A stretch of 64,000 nt of DNA from contig CM038922.1 in the NCBI GenBank assembly GCA_021904315.1, forward strand, positions 15,971,347 to 16,035,346, written 5' to 3'. Below, piece by piece: positions 34,208 to 46,806 of the stretch. Each line of letters begins with the position of its first letter. The stretch's first letter is position 1. A program made the position numbers and the translations under genes. Source of the DNA: Sphagnum magellanicum (taxonomy: Eukaryota; Streptophyta; Sphagnopsida; Sphagnales; Sphagnaceae). The notes beneath the pieces were generated by a model. It did not search any database, was not told the origin of the DNA, and was given only the letters and a program-made list of their open reading frames with translations.

Positions 34208-35247
34208 GTCTAGTATATATTCCATATAGACTTGACAAGACCCTTGTGGGTCGAGTGAGTATTGCTTGCATGTTTGGTCCTAACATGTAGAGAATAAACA
34301 ATAAACCCCACTCCCTCCCTTCCAAGAGGACCCACTGGCAGAGACTTTTTTTCCTTGGCAAAAATTTCGACCTCAGAAAAATAAAAATACTTATTGCAAT
34401 TTTCCTTTGTTTGGAAGAAGTCACCAAATTTGGGTTTTTTTAAGGGAAAAAAAGCAGATAAGAAGTTGTAAGAGGTAGCCAGAAGTTAAGAAGTTGTAGG
34501 AGGTAGCCAGAAATATATAGGAGGATGCTTTGAATTTCTTACTTTCATATTTTGTTCATAGCAGATTTGGTTAATGTTAAATCCTCTTATGAATGATCTT
34601 CAATTCAGCTGCATCACAATTTTTTTGAAAAACACTGGGCCCTAGGCGTTGGCAACCAATGGTAACCCATTGCATTGTTTTCATCATCAAACCAAGAGCT
34701 CAAAACTTAGTCTAAGGGCATCTCCACCCCACACCTGCAAACACCCCTTTTTGTTAAATCTTGCAGCATGATCGTGTATGATAGTGTATATTAGCAAGGA
34801 TCAAAAGTCTCATTTGTCTACCCATAAGCCTCAAGTTGATTTTAAAGATCATAGCTCAACTACAAACAAAACAGTCAAGAGTGGGAATGGGACTTCAAGG
34901 TAACTGGGTGGGTCTCCCTCCAAAGGATGGAACTTGAGAGGTACCTAACCTAAAATGTCAGAAAGAAGAAAGGCTTTCTTGGTGCTCAAATCTGCATGAA
35001 CTCATGCAATGTGTGATATGAAAACTTGACTTTTTTAATAAAAAGAAAGACCACAATCCTCCTACATGCACAATTTTTATTACATTCAAGGAAATGGGTC
35101 CTGGAGCATTATGCTAAGTATGCAGAGCCAGTCCTTAAAACTGCCAACACATCCAAATCATAAACAAGAGTTCAAAAAACTCAGTCCTAAAAGGTCAAAA
35201 ATAAGAAAGTTCTTTTGTGCTTAAATTGACATAAAAGCACTATGCAG
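34208..35247. other. No gene recognised
   Basis: Includes a short tandem GAGGTAGCCAGAAGTTAAGA-like duplication at 34,460-34,515. A minus ORF at 34,182-34,427 has no known motif. Confidence 0.5.
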
Positions 35248-35255
35248 GTTTAAAC

Positions 35256-37562
35256 CAGTGTTGGGCGGATATCATTTTTGTGATATCCGTCAGATAAGGA
35301 TATCTGGTCAAAATTATTTATCCAAACCAGATATTAGAAAAAATGTTTCTTTTCCAATTTAAATATCCGGGTCAGATATCATATTTTCAAGTTTGTTGTT
35401 ATTCAACCAAGATATCAATCTACCAAATATCTGTTGTTATTTATTAGTTGAATATTGGTTCCAGATATCAACAACTTGGATTTTAAACAAGTTTATAAAA
35501 GGTTTTAAAAAAATCCTAAAGTCTAAAGTGTGTGCATGCAAACATTTACAAAACTTAAAAGAAAAAACACGACCACTCACTTTTCACTCCTCTCATATCA
35601 AAAAATGACTATGATAAGCCAAAAGTAAAAAATAGAATGATCCTCTACAATGTGAAGGTTGAAAAACTCAGAAACATCCTAAAGTCTTATAATCTGCAAA
35701 TTTTTAAAAAAAAGACTATAAGAAAACTAGAAGTAGTTGAAAAAACTTGAGAAACAAGAGAGAGGAAAAAAAAAACAACACAAGAAATTTCAAATTCAAG
35801 AAGAAGAAGACAAATTATTAAAAAGAAATAAAACAAAACAAAGCTATAACAAAAAAAAAGAAAAAAGGAGGAAAAACCATTAAAAAAAATAAAAAACAGA
35901 AAAATAAAATAAAAAGTAGAAACAAAAACTAGAAACAGATTTTTAAAAAAACACTTGAAAACAGAAAAAAATGAAAATTGATAAAATGAAAATAGGAAAA
36001 GGTTAAAACATGAAACAAAAAAGGGAAATACAGTAGGATAATTTTAAAAGAAAAAAGAAACAAAACAAAGAGCAAAAGAAAGAAAAAATAAACTTGTAAT
36101 AATGAAAAAAAAACCATACTTGAAAAAGAATTAGGTTTTTCTTCTTTCTTCAAACTTCAAACCTACATCCAATCAAACAAAAATGTAAAAGTTAAAAAGA
36201 AGGACTTTCTTTCTATTATATTAAATGTTAGAAAAACCAGAAAAAAGAAAGAAAAGAGAAACAAACATAAAACAAAACACACATAAAAATAGAAACAAAA
36301 TGAAAATAGGTAAAAGAAGAATAGAAATAAAAATAAAAATGAAACAAACATAAACGGAAAAAAAGTAAAACCAAAAAATTATAAAGAAGGAATGAAAATA
36401 AATGAAACAAGGAAAGGGAAATACAATAAATTAATTTTAAAAGAAAAAAAGAAAAAAACAGATTACAGAAAAGAAGAAACAAAATAGAGAGCAAAAGAAA
36501 AGAGGAAAAAAAACACTTATAATAATGAAAAAAAAGCATACTTGAAAAAGAATGAGGTTTGTCTTATTTCTCCAAACTTCAAACCTGCATCTAAACAAAC
36601 AAAAAAACAAAAGTTAAAAAGAAACACTTTATTTTTATTATACTAAAATCTTTTTAAAACCAGAAACTTTTGAAAAAGAAAACAGAAAAAAAAGAGATTA
36701 AAAACGAAAAAAAATAGAAAAAAACTAAAACATGAAACAAACATAAACAAAAAAATTATAAAAAAAGAATGGAAACGATGAAACAAACAAAGGGAAATAT
36801 AGTAAAACACATTTTTTCCAAATAAATAAATAAATAAATATTTTAAAGAAGAAACAAAATAAAGTGTAAACAAAAGATAATTTCTTTTTATGGTAATTAA
36901 ATAAAACATACCTAAAGATGAATGTGATTGTCTTGTCTATTCAAACTTTAAACCTACATCCAAACAAACAAAAATACAAAAGTAAACAAAAGAAACATTT
37001 TACTTCAAGAAACATAAAAACAAAAAAATAAAAATAGAAAAGAAGAAACAAAAGAGAGAAACAAACCTACTTCAAATGTTGCAACAACTTGCAAGAGGAC
37101 AAGGAAAGGGTAAGTAGAGGGTGAGAATAGAGCAAGGAAAAGAGAAAAAGAGAGAGAAAAAGGAAAAATAAAATGATAAAATGAAAGTGAAAGAGGATTA
37201 GAAAAGCCATTGTGACCTTTTTATCCCCTCCTAGGAAAGATGTTAGATTGTGATGATTGCAAATTGCAAACTTTTTCTTTTTCCTAACTTAATCACTTAC
37301 TAACCTAATGAACGACCTAACTTAATTATTAATTTGATATCCTAATCCAAGTTTGAATTTGATATCTAGCTTGGATATCAAGATGCTTATATCTAACATA
37401 AACCTTGAATATCAAAGAGTAGGATATCACATAAGTGATATTCGACAAATCGGATATTAAGTTGAATATCACCCAAAATCATATCCATTGGATATCATGG
37501 ATGATATCCAACTTAATATCTGGGTCTAATATTTGGATATTCTGGATATCCACCCAACATTG
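35256..37562. mobile_element. Non-autonomous hAT-type transposon, 2,307 bp, with TIRs and 8-bp target duplication
   Basis: The left end is CAGTGTTGGGCGGATATC and the right end, read inward on the minus strand, is CAATGTTGGGTGGATATC, a terminal inverted repeat typical of hAT elements. Flanks are GTTTAAAC (35,248-35,255) and GTCTAAAC (37,563-37,570), 7 of 8 identical, the length of a hAT target duplication. Subterminal regions are full of GATATC and GGATAT motifs. The interior (35,700-37,150) is purine-rich on the plus strand and made of about three ~400-bp repeats, each with CAAACTTCAAACCTACATC or a variant (near 36,150, 36,573 and 36,940). No transposase is encoded. Phe/Leu-rich minus ORFs here are low-complexity artefacts. 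Confidence 0.88.
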
Positions 37563-37570
37563 GTCTAAAC

Positions 37571-38109
37571 TTCAATTGTATGATGGAAACAAAGATCAAT
37601 CATTATTATGTATGATTTTTGCATTCAAGCAATGGATTTAGAAGCAATTCTAAAGATGAAAACTTCTAGCTTTTCATATCTTTAATGAACATCAATTATG
37701 ATACCTCATTAACTTGTATGGCATTACTATAGCACAAAAGAAACCTTTATTTTTTAAAGGTGTATGTATATTCAAGCTCTTTTTTTCCTAAAGCAAGCAT
37801 CATTTTTAAAGCCTTAACATTATTTGAACAATAGGTTGAAAAGGTGTGCACAACAATCAAAGCACCTAGAAATACTACAACTAGTTAGTCAACATTTAAA
37901 ACATGACATGGTTTGGGCACCATGTTTTACCTTTAACATGTTTTGACCTTTTATTTTTTATTTTAATTTTTTCTAAATCCAACTTTTGAGATACCATGTT
38001 TTGAGGTGCTAAAACAATGCTCACCTTTAGCCCAAGTGTCCAACACTCAAATTTGAGTTTCATGTTCATTTAATTTATTTTTCTTCTTAATGTTGTAATG
38101 CCGTTTTAT
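37571..38109. other. No gene recognised
   Basis: AT-rich spacer between the hAT element and the inverted array. Confidence 0.5.
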
Positions 38110-39215
38110 GGCATGTCATGAAGGACGTACATGCTTTGAAACATGGTGAAGAGATATTTAAAAAGACTAACATGGTTTACAATATGCTAAAAATGGTTTA
38201 CGTGTTTTGAAACATGATTCTTAAAACATGCCAAAATATATTTATATGATTTGAAACATGCCTAAAACAAGTTGAGAAGGACTTACATGTTTTGAAACAT
38301 GGTTCAAACATGTTAAAAAGGATTTACATGCTCTACAACATGCCACAAGGGCCTATGCAAACATGTTTCAAAACATGCTTAAAATATGTTGGGAATGGTT
38401 TAAATGCTTTGAAGATGCCTAAAACATGTCAAAAAAGATTTACATGTTTTGAAATGTGTTAAGAAGGGTTTGCATGCTTTGGAATATGCCTAAAACAAGT
38501 TAGTAAGGACTTAAATGTTTTGAAACATACTTGAAACTAATTAGAAATGATTTAAATGTTTTTGAAACATGTTTGAAACATGTTGGGAAATACTTACAAG
38601 TTTTGAAACATGTCATGAAAGGCTTACATGCTTTAAAACATACCAAACATGTTTGAAACATATAAGTCCTTAACATGTTTCAAGTATTTTCCAAAGCATG
38701 TAAGTCCTTCCCAACATGTTTTAAAACATGTTAGTCTTTCTTGACAATGTGTTTCAATACATGAGAATCCTTCCAACCATGTTTTAGAAGATATGTAAGT
38801 CCTTTTTGACATGTTTTAACCATATTTAAAATCATGAAGTCATTTCAATTTTAGGCATGTTTCAAAGCAAGTAATCTTTCTCAACATGTTTCAAGGATGT
38901 TTCAAAGTATATAACTCCTTCCTAACACATTTCAAACATGTTTCAAAGCGTGTAAGCCCTTCTCAACCTATTTTAAAGCACATAAGTCCCTTTGGACATG
39001 TTTTCTGCATGTTTAAAATCATTGAAGTCTTTCCCAACATGTTGTAAGCAAGGTTTTAAAACATGCAAACCCTTGTAAACATGTTTCAAAACATGTGAAT
39101 CTTTTTCAACATATTTAATTTGGAATGTTTCAAAGCATGTAATTCTTTCTTGACATATTTCAAGCATGTTTCTTAGCGTGGAAGTCCTTGACATGTTTCA
39201 AAACATAGAAGACCA
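38110..39215. repeat. Inverted array of ACATGTTT-type repeats (foldback)
   Basis: From 38,110 to about 38,645 irregular copies read AGGACTTACATGTTTTGAAA then ACATG. From about 38,655 to 39,215 the same motif is in the opposite sense (CATGTTTCAAAACATGTAAG then TCCTT). The switch is near 38,650. Copies are 30-75 bp apart and themselves contain the palindrome CATGTTT(T)GAAACATG. Transcription through it would give a long imperfect hairpin RNA. The minus ORF at 38,973-39,194 only translates the repeat. Confidence 0.85.
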
Positions 39216-41999
39216 TGTTACATATTGGCATTTTTGAAATCATGTTTCTTGCAAAAAGTTTATTTGTAACATGTTTTTGCGTTTGATGTTCTTTTGTAAA
39301 ATCTCCAAATTTGGGGGGCTTATAACTCTTACCAAACTTAGTAAAATGGGCAAGTTGACCTCATGATTGAGAGCTTTTCAATATCATATGAATGTTTTCT
39401 AATAGACACAATTCAACTTTTCAAATTTCATTGTAATCAATCACTCAAGTTGTTTTGACAACATCTATCAAAAAACATATTTTCTATTTTTACTTGATTG
39501 AAATTATCAAGGGATATTTCCAAAGATACAAAATCCATCTAATTGAAACGTGTTTGGACTTTTCAAACCTCATTCTAATTATTTTTGAAACTAGCAAATG
39601 ACAACTTTTTTCAAACACAAGAAATTTGAAATTTTTGACACATTTTTCTACTTATAACTTACCCTTACAACCAGTTTACAACTCAACTTTTAAAAACTTG
39701 CAAAACCCTAAACATTATTTAAAAATGTTTAAGAATGAATGAATTTTTTTAAAGTGTGGCAAAACTCAATTTAATCAAACTAATACAATGGACTTGAACC
39801 TTACAAGGACTTGAACCCTAAACTAACAAAATAAACAAGCAACAAAGTTCATTAGGTGCATTCATAATAAAAGGAGCCAAAAAATGTTGAACATAATGAA
39901 AATACAACTTTTATTATTTTGAAAACCATCATCAATTGTATTTAATGAAGTATTTATCCATCAATGTTTGCTCATGAAATTGGAATCTTTTAAACTTAAA
40001 ATCATTTCACTATGTTGTTAAAATTCTTTGTCATACACAAAACACTTGTTGGATGGCTTTCTTTAAGGGCTTAGAAATTTGAATGTGTTTTTTATTATTC
40101 AAATGTCTTCCACCAAATGTTTTCAAATTTATTGTGGGCTTTAATATATTTAATAAGAAGGGCCACATGTGTTGATATTTTTAGGTGCACATGTATTGGA
40201 CCCTTTTAAAGAATGTTGATTTTAATTTTGAATGTTTCTAATTACTTAAAAAGTTAAAAATTTGTAATCATGGTTCAAACAAAGTTGTATATTTGAATAT
40301 GATGTAGGTCTTAATGCAAAAATAATAATTTATATATTATGGGTTATGTTTAGTCTAATATCAATATCTAATATCTTATATGTAATCCTTGGTAAGGATT
40401 CCAACCTTGGCGCCCATGGTTCCTTTTATTATGAACTTACTCCCATCACAATAAATTAAAAACATTTTACAATACTAAACTTAAAACAATTAAACTCATA
40501 ATAATTGTGCATAATGAAAATGTACAAGCATACAAACATCAAAATCCTAACACACAAATCAATGAATAATAGACAATTCAACAATTTAATAAATAAGAAC
40601 AAAGTAAGAAGAAACCTAACAAAAAACATTAAACGAGAAAAATTAACAAATAAGGAAAATGAAACAAATAAAACAACCAAGAAAAATAATTACCTTAGGT
40701 AAAATAAAATAAGAAAATCGCCAAGAGAAATATTAATAATAAAAAAAACCCATCAATGTGCAAAACACACAAGTAAAACAATAAGCAAATGTAAGCAAAA
40801 AATTCAATTTCAATTTTTAACACTTACAATAAAAACAAGTCTTGTTTCACTTGCTCAATATGCAACACCTCCAAATGTGAATTCTCAAAAATCGAAAATA
40901 AAAATTCAAAAAATCAAAAGTATGGAAGATAACATTTTTTAAATGGCAAAATCTTATTAGATTTTGACCTAGAATAATCTCCTTCTATCTATGCCTATAC
41001 CATAGGATAAAATCATCAAAAGGTTACAAATTATAGTACAAATTTGGTTTATATTTGTTTCTAAACCCTAACCCTTGTCACTACACATGGCAAGGGTTTG
41101 TAAGAAACATAATAGCAAATGGCACTATCAATATCAAGTCATCCAATGTCATTGATTCCTTCAAGCCATTTTCCTCTACCCAAAATGCAATGGACATTAC
41201 ATATTTGTCATTGTTTGTTGTGACTTACAAAAGGGGTTATCTCACCATCATTGATTATGCACCTTGAGTTGGGATTGCTAGATTGTGTGGTTGCGTAGTT
41301 ATGATGTTAATGTTAGAATTTGGGTCCATAAAATAGTTTAACAAACTCATTCCATGTGTAACAATGGATTTAAAAAGTTCAATCTACATAGGGTTTTGAT
41401 GGTGAAATGTTTAGCAAGGTGATGTAATGTTTGCGAATCACGATTAGCAACCATCCTTTAATGTAAAAGAAATGGTTATGCATCTTAAGTTTAACTTTCG
41501 CTTTAATGAACTTACATTTGTGAATTGTTGCAAAAAATTGCAAGATTTTTTTTTTGGTGTGTGTTATGTACTTACTATGTGGTACCCTCAAGCTTCCAAA
41601 ATCCCATCTTCAAGTGCAAATTGCAATTGTTGATTTCCGGGTTGATTAATAAGCAAACTTGTGTGTATTTTCAAATATTTTTATGGGGGGTGGGGTCTCA
41701 AATCATTTTTGACTTTACTAGGATCCATGAAGTGATTGATACCTACCTTTGAAAATTTGAATCTCTTACTTGTAAGTTGTGCTTGCCTTTTTATTATTCG
41801 GATCATTCATTCTTGGAGTTTATTTGCTTTCAATTGAAGCTTTCAAAGTTTGTAGTTTTCATTCAAATGTCAAGCTTCATTTGCATCCTTTTGAATCCTC
41901 TTTTGCTTTTGTGTGTGTTTTGTGATTAAAAGGTGTAAGGTTTAGTTAAATCCATTCAAAAACCCATGTGGCATCTTGTGAATAATTTTACAATTTGCA
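39216..41999. other. No gene recognised
   Basis: AT-rich throughout. Scattered ORFs below 80 codons on both strands (for example 40,456-40,680 and 41,055-41,267) show no recognised motif. No RNA gene seen. Confidence 0.5.
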
Positions 42000-42427
42000 T
42001 GTGTTAAATATTGATTGGCTTGTGCATATGTTGATTTAAATAATTTCATTAGTATCATGAATTTAAAGTCAATTAGATTGAAACATGTGGCATCATACCA
42101 ATGGGCTAGTAGGAATAATGATAATTTAATTTTTCATCTAACGACCCAAATTGATGCTTGTCATGTACATAATCATATGTTTCAAATGACTACAACTATT
42201 GTCCTAGATGTTTGATAGTCATCATATCAAAGCACCAATCATATGTGGTAAACTACTAAAGTCATGGCTAGTCATTGTATGGCATTTGTGACTATGACCA
42301 CACTTGTGACTAGTGGCATGAAACAACAAATCCTTATTGACTATGTAATCATCTATTCACATGTCCTTATACTTGACTACATATGTAGTCATGGATTTAG
42401 TCATAAAATGATATTTCTAGTGTAGTG
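42000..42427. mobile_element. Terminal part of a CACTA-like transposon, right end
   Basis: Read on the minus strand from 42,427 it begins CACTACACTAGAAATATCA, followed by closely spaced direct and inverted copies of GACTAC, TAGTCA and GTGACTA to about 42,000, the pattern of a CACTA subterminal region. The first 30 bases align with the end at 2,318, so both belong to one family. The left partner was not found nearby. Confidence 0.5.
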
Positions 42428-42624
42428 CATGGTAGGACTATAATGATAAATAGAAAATCTCATTACTACATTATCAATGTGTGGTTATTGCCCAACGAAA
42501 CACAATCATTTTGCTTTCCAATGTCTTTTGGCAACCACAATATCTTGCATGAATGTCAATATTTTTTCATTTTATGTCATTATTTTTACAATAAAATTCA
42601 CAAATGTAGGCAAATGTCAAATTT

Positions 42625-42851
42625 GGCACACAAAACAATTACAAAGGAGCAAAGTTGTTGTCCATAAACCTTAGCTTCTTAACATTCAAATTTCAAAGGT
42701 ACATTTAAAAATAGATGACATTATGCCGAAGGTAGTTTTACAAATAGTGGGGTAACAAAGAATACTTATGTTGCCATAAAACAAACAACATCCAAACGTG
42801 TAATATGTCAAATTTTAAAAGTTTAAGCACTTCGACTTAAGGTCACTCCAC
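42625..42851. repeat. Direct repeat, copy 1
   Basis: About 225 bp, from GGCACACAAAACAA to GGTCACTCCAC, resembling 43,808-44,065 in the same orientation about 1.2 kb away. Shared landmarks include TTACAAATAGTGGG, AATACTTAT and AAAAGTTTAAGCACTT. Noncoding. Confidence 0.82.
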
Positions 42852-43807
42852 TTTTATTTATTTACTTTTCAGAGTTTCCTCATCAACCATTTTATTGGCC
42901 TTAACCTTGGTTTCTATACTTGTTAGATTCAATTTTAGGTCATAATTTTTTACAATAAAATCCACATATGTTTGATTGTAAGTAATGATAATTTGGGTGA
43001 AAACATGATGGTGTAAACAAAAAACTGTCATAGTTTGACAATTTTTGATACTTATGGAACTTTGATATATCATGATTGGTGTTTGGAAAACATTTTGTAA
43101 TTAAAATTTTCAATTAATGGTGGTTTACATCCCAAATATATCATTGTATCATGAAATTGGAACAAATATGAACAAATTAATTATTCATTGGAATACATTT
43201 TCACTTTGCAACAATCTTGTCACAATGTTGCAATTATGAAAAAGAATACGAAAGACTAGATTTAATGGTAATTTATCCATGAAATTTTGCACATGTGAAA
43301 AAACAACCATGAAAAAGAATCTTTTTCACTAAAATTTTCAATTTTTTTTCAAGTTATGAAGTTCATATCAAATGTTTTAAAAACATTTGTTAGTACATTA
43401 TGTTATAATAATGATGAAAATTGTGATCATTTCAAATTGTAAAATGTTCTTTCATTCAAGATGTAGATGGGCTAAGTGTTGTTTTTACCATTTTATATAA
43501 AAAGAATGGATCTTCAAAATTAATAAAAAATGATAATTTGCTGTAAAATAAGGGTTCTAAATCAATGTTTATAAAATTATTAGTGAATTTTTATAGAATG
43601 ATACAACTACCAATTAATTGCATATTAATTGGATTAAAAACTCATTTTATGTTTGAAGTTCAAATTAATTACATGTGATTTCAAAAAAAATTCAAAATGA
43701 ATAAAATCTTACGTGTTATGACTTTTTATACTATATCTAGTCCCAAATTTCTCTAAAATTGTTCGGACCATAATGTGTTTTCACCCATTTTGATTTGGTA
43801 AACAATG
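42852..43807. other. Spacer between the two direct repeats, no gene recognised
   Basis: AT-rich sequence with no ORF above 75 codons and no known motif. Confidence 0.5.
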
Positions 43808-44065
43808 ACACACAAAACAAAATTTGAAAATGAGCCAAGTTATTGTACATCTAGACCTTTGTTTCTTAACATTCAATTTTCATAGGTGTACTTGCAAATA
43901 GATGAAATTGTTATTTATTTACAAAAGCCACAAGGCTTGTTTTACAAATAGTGGGATTGTGGTAAATATAGAATACTTATATCACCATAAACAAACAACA
44001 TAGAAAAAGGTATTATGCCAAGTTCTAAAAGTTTAAGCACTTAAAACTTAGGGTAACTCCACATT
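43808..44065. repeat. Direct repeat, copy 2
   Basis: Second copy of the sequence at 42,625-42,851, with about 30 extra bases (CAAAAGCCACAAGGCTTG region) and roughly 80% identity. The pair could be the ends of a small element or a local duplication. Confidence 0.82.
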
Positions 44066-44201
44066 CAATGAATGCATCACAACTCAAATAAATGGTGAGA
44101 GGGAAGGATGGGTCATTTGTGTGCCTATAGTCCCATCAAGCTTTAAGTAAAGTCTAGTGTGCCCACCATTATATCCTTGAAATCCTAAGTTGTCTTGAGA
44201 A

Positions 44202-45333
44202 TCAGATTACATAATGGCCTACAACTCACATGCTGTTATCCAAGCCTAGGCTTGCAACAAAGGTCTACCAACAAGAACCCTATTTGGATCGAAGCAAGTA
44301 TAAAATTGGAATCCATCTAGGTAACTTAGTATGCAGCTCAACAAGTTTAAACATGAAACTTTACTTACCTGCATTACTATTTGCTGATTTGTGTGATCTG
44401 AAGATATTTCTGAAGATGTTTCTGAAGTCTCCCAATAGGGCAGAAGATGCAGGGTTTTTCCTTGCACCCCTGACAAAACATATGGACAAACTTTTTCAGA
44501 ATTGAATTCAATCCACAAGTGTGAAGTCAAGCATTACAAGTCACATTCGACAAAGAAAAAATCTAACCACACAAGAAAATTGCATACTCACATCTGAATG
44601 TACACAAGTGAAATATGTTTTTTAAGTGCTTGAGAATTTAAAAATCAGGGAGAATCCTTTTTCAGGTATTAGGCATTAAAACAGTTCTATTTCTAAGGAT
44701 ACCTTCAAGCTTGTGGATACATAGCCATAACAAGCATTTTAAAAAAAAATCATGATTCAAAGCGTTATTGAATGTGTACACACCTGTTAAAAACATGTGC
44801 AGATGTTTAGGTGCAAAAAGTGATGTGTGGAACACACAATGATTTGGTGTAAACATGTTACTGGTGAAAGCTGAATTATGACCTTATGAAACTTGAAACA
44901 ATCTAGGGTTCCAATGTTGATTGTGTGAAATTTCCTACCTTGCTTCATACTGCTTTATGAATTCTCCATCCTTGAATTCGATGGTGATGGTCTCGTTGTC
45001 AATCATTTCGTCAGTACTCACACCCAAGACAGCTTTCTCCTCACACCATATCCTGATTGTGGCGTATGAGTCGTTTGGATCAGTGACGTATTTATAGTAA
45101 TTGGGAAGCTCTTGGGTCGACCTGCTGTTTTCTGACGCAGAATTAGTTGTTGGTGTGGTTATTGGATCAGTAGGTGTAGGTGTGGTTCTTGAATCAGTAG
45201 TTGTATGTGTGGTTGTTGGAACATGTTTTGGGTGCAACATCGTCACCAAGGTTTGAGCCCCATTTGATGACTCTTCGTATATGGAAAGTTTTTTACCAGT
45301 ATTATTGATCAGCGTTGTATGTAGTTTAACCAT
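44202..45333 (-). CDS. Three-exon gene, 170-residue protein of unknown function
   Basis: Predicted coding exons: 45,333-44,939 (ATG to an AAG|GTAGGA donor), 44,469-44,369 (GTCAG acceptor to a CAG|GTAAGT donor) and 44,218-44,202 (TTGTAG acceptor to TGA). They total 513 bp in phase. A TTTTGCAG acceptor at 45,378-45,380 suggests an upstream untranslated exon. The product starts MVKLHTTLINNTGKKLSIYE and then has a Thr/Pro-rich linker (residues about 40-70). A compact region follows with YVTDPNDSYATIRIWCEEKA and ETITIEFKDGEFIKQYEA, looking like a small beta-rich domain. The tail is basic (FRNIFRSHKSAN). No signal peptide or membrane segment is seen. It is GC-richer than its surroundings, which supports it being genic. 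The third exon is the weakest part. I do not recognise the family. Confidence 0.55.
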
Positions 45334-45808
45334 GTTGATCACCTGTAGCTCTCAAATCAATGATCACCTCCCTTGTACTGCAAAAGTAAAAAACAAGCAT
45401 ATTAGACCAAGTCTACCTAAGAGTTGCACCTACATGAATCCAACATGTACTCGATAGGATTGCATTCAGGCTTCATAGCTGAACTAGGATTTGCGTAAGT
45501 TCTCTATGTGCATACATGTAAGTAACTGAGTGGAATCCAAGAAGCGAAGAGTCATGAAAACACGAACTTTGGAGGACACAATTCCTAGACTGCAATCACC
45601 CTTTTCTTTGTACAATCTCCTTCCATTACTCATATTATGCCAAATTTTAGCTCTAGAGACCTTGCATTCGCCTTAAATACATAATTATAGAGTGCAAACT
45701 TCTTTTGTCACGATTTGCATCTTGAAGCAAACATCGAAGGGCGACCAAACAACAATCGAATTGACAGAACCTGAACATGGTTATTACTTACGGGTTATTT
45801 ACTTTTGC

Positions 45809-46806
45809 CTAGGACCCGGGATGGTATTTTGTCGGGCCACAAAGTGCGATGTTGCAAAACAGCACGACAACAGATGAAAAGAGAAGTAGAGCGCCAATCG
45901 CAGGCCGGTAGTATCTATGCTTCAGTCCCACCGTCTTTTTCCCGGATTCGCCTGTAGACCTCTTCAAGCACCAGGAAAATTTAAAATCTTTTCCTTGTCG
46001 CTTCAACTCCGCAAGCTGCGCATGTAATTGCTGCAACACTAGTTATTGTTAGCGTTGCAACTTATATTTCAGAAGCCATACAACCTCGCTCTTCGATTGT
46101 GGAGCGGTATCCAGAATAAACTTTGCTGATTACGAAAGAGGTCAATTTCCAAGACAATCTATGTGTTTACCATTAACTTTCAAGCAAGCATTCAAGAAAA
46201 AGTTGCACTCAATAAGAACTCGACAAACAGCTTCGATTTATTAGAAGCCTAGTAACTTCATGGTCCATTCAAACCCTTGGAGCCTGCACAACGATCTCAC
46301 TTCTCTCAAGGACAATATTGAATAAAACCAGACTTGATAGAAGCGCTCACCTTTAATTCAATTCTCCTGCGTTCGAGGTCCGTTATCAGTTTTTCATAAT
46401 CAAGGAGCTTGAAATGCACGTTCACGATAGTTACTATGGAAACTACCAGGGACAGCGACGTAGGGACCCAAGACTGCCTGCAACCAAGGGTATTCGACAG
46501 CGCCACACCCGTAAACACCTCGCCTTGGAACACGCTGTAAAACCCAATCCACTGGTACAAATCTTACTTAGCGTTCCTCAATTGAGCTTCCTCTTGCAGT
46601 TTCGAATCCCATGAGGCTTTAAAATGCTTCTCCCACTCCTCCAAAAGCAAAGTCAACTTCTCGTCCGTCTTTATTTCATACAGCCGTTGCGCTAATAGAG
46701 AGTTTGCATCATCGTACATATCAATCTTAACTTCCTCTACTGCTGTCCCATTCGATACCGGCCCGTTCGGAGGATCAGAAGGTTCTTTCTCAGTTCCTCG
46801 ATTCAT
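45809..46806 (-). pseudogene. Block B paralogue of the two-transmembrane gene, one premature stop
   Basis: Exon 1 is 46,806-46,351 (same 456-bp length as the A copy, GTGAGC donor). The intron is 46,350-46,031, and exon 2 is 46,030-45,809 (73 codons plus stop; three residues shorter than A around KRSTGESGKK). A TAA at 46,566-46,564 (codon 81) replaces the Asn codon of the A copy, in NAK-stop-DLYQWIGFY. The rest of the frame is open, both splice sites are kept, and hydrophobic segments near the middle and C-terminus are conserved. It is either a young pseudogene or translated only as an 80-residue N-terminal piece. It lies head-to-tail, 476 bp upstream of the 170-residue gene. Confidence 0.8.

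Noticed and set aside
35929-36909. Minus-strand ORFs rich in Phe and Leu that look like membrane proteins
   Set aside because: They translate the purine-rich core of the hAT element and follow its internal repeats; low-complexity artefacts.
2318-42427. One 40-kb CACTA element bounded by the two related termini
   Set aside because: Flanking triplets differ, and the interval contains several complete unrelated elements and half of the segmental duplication. Two separate insertions are simpler.
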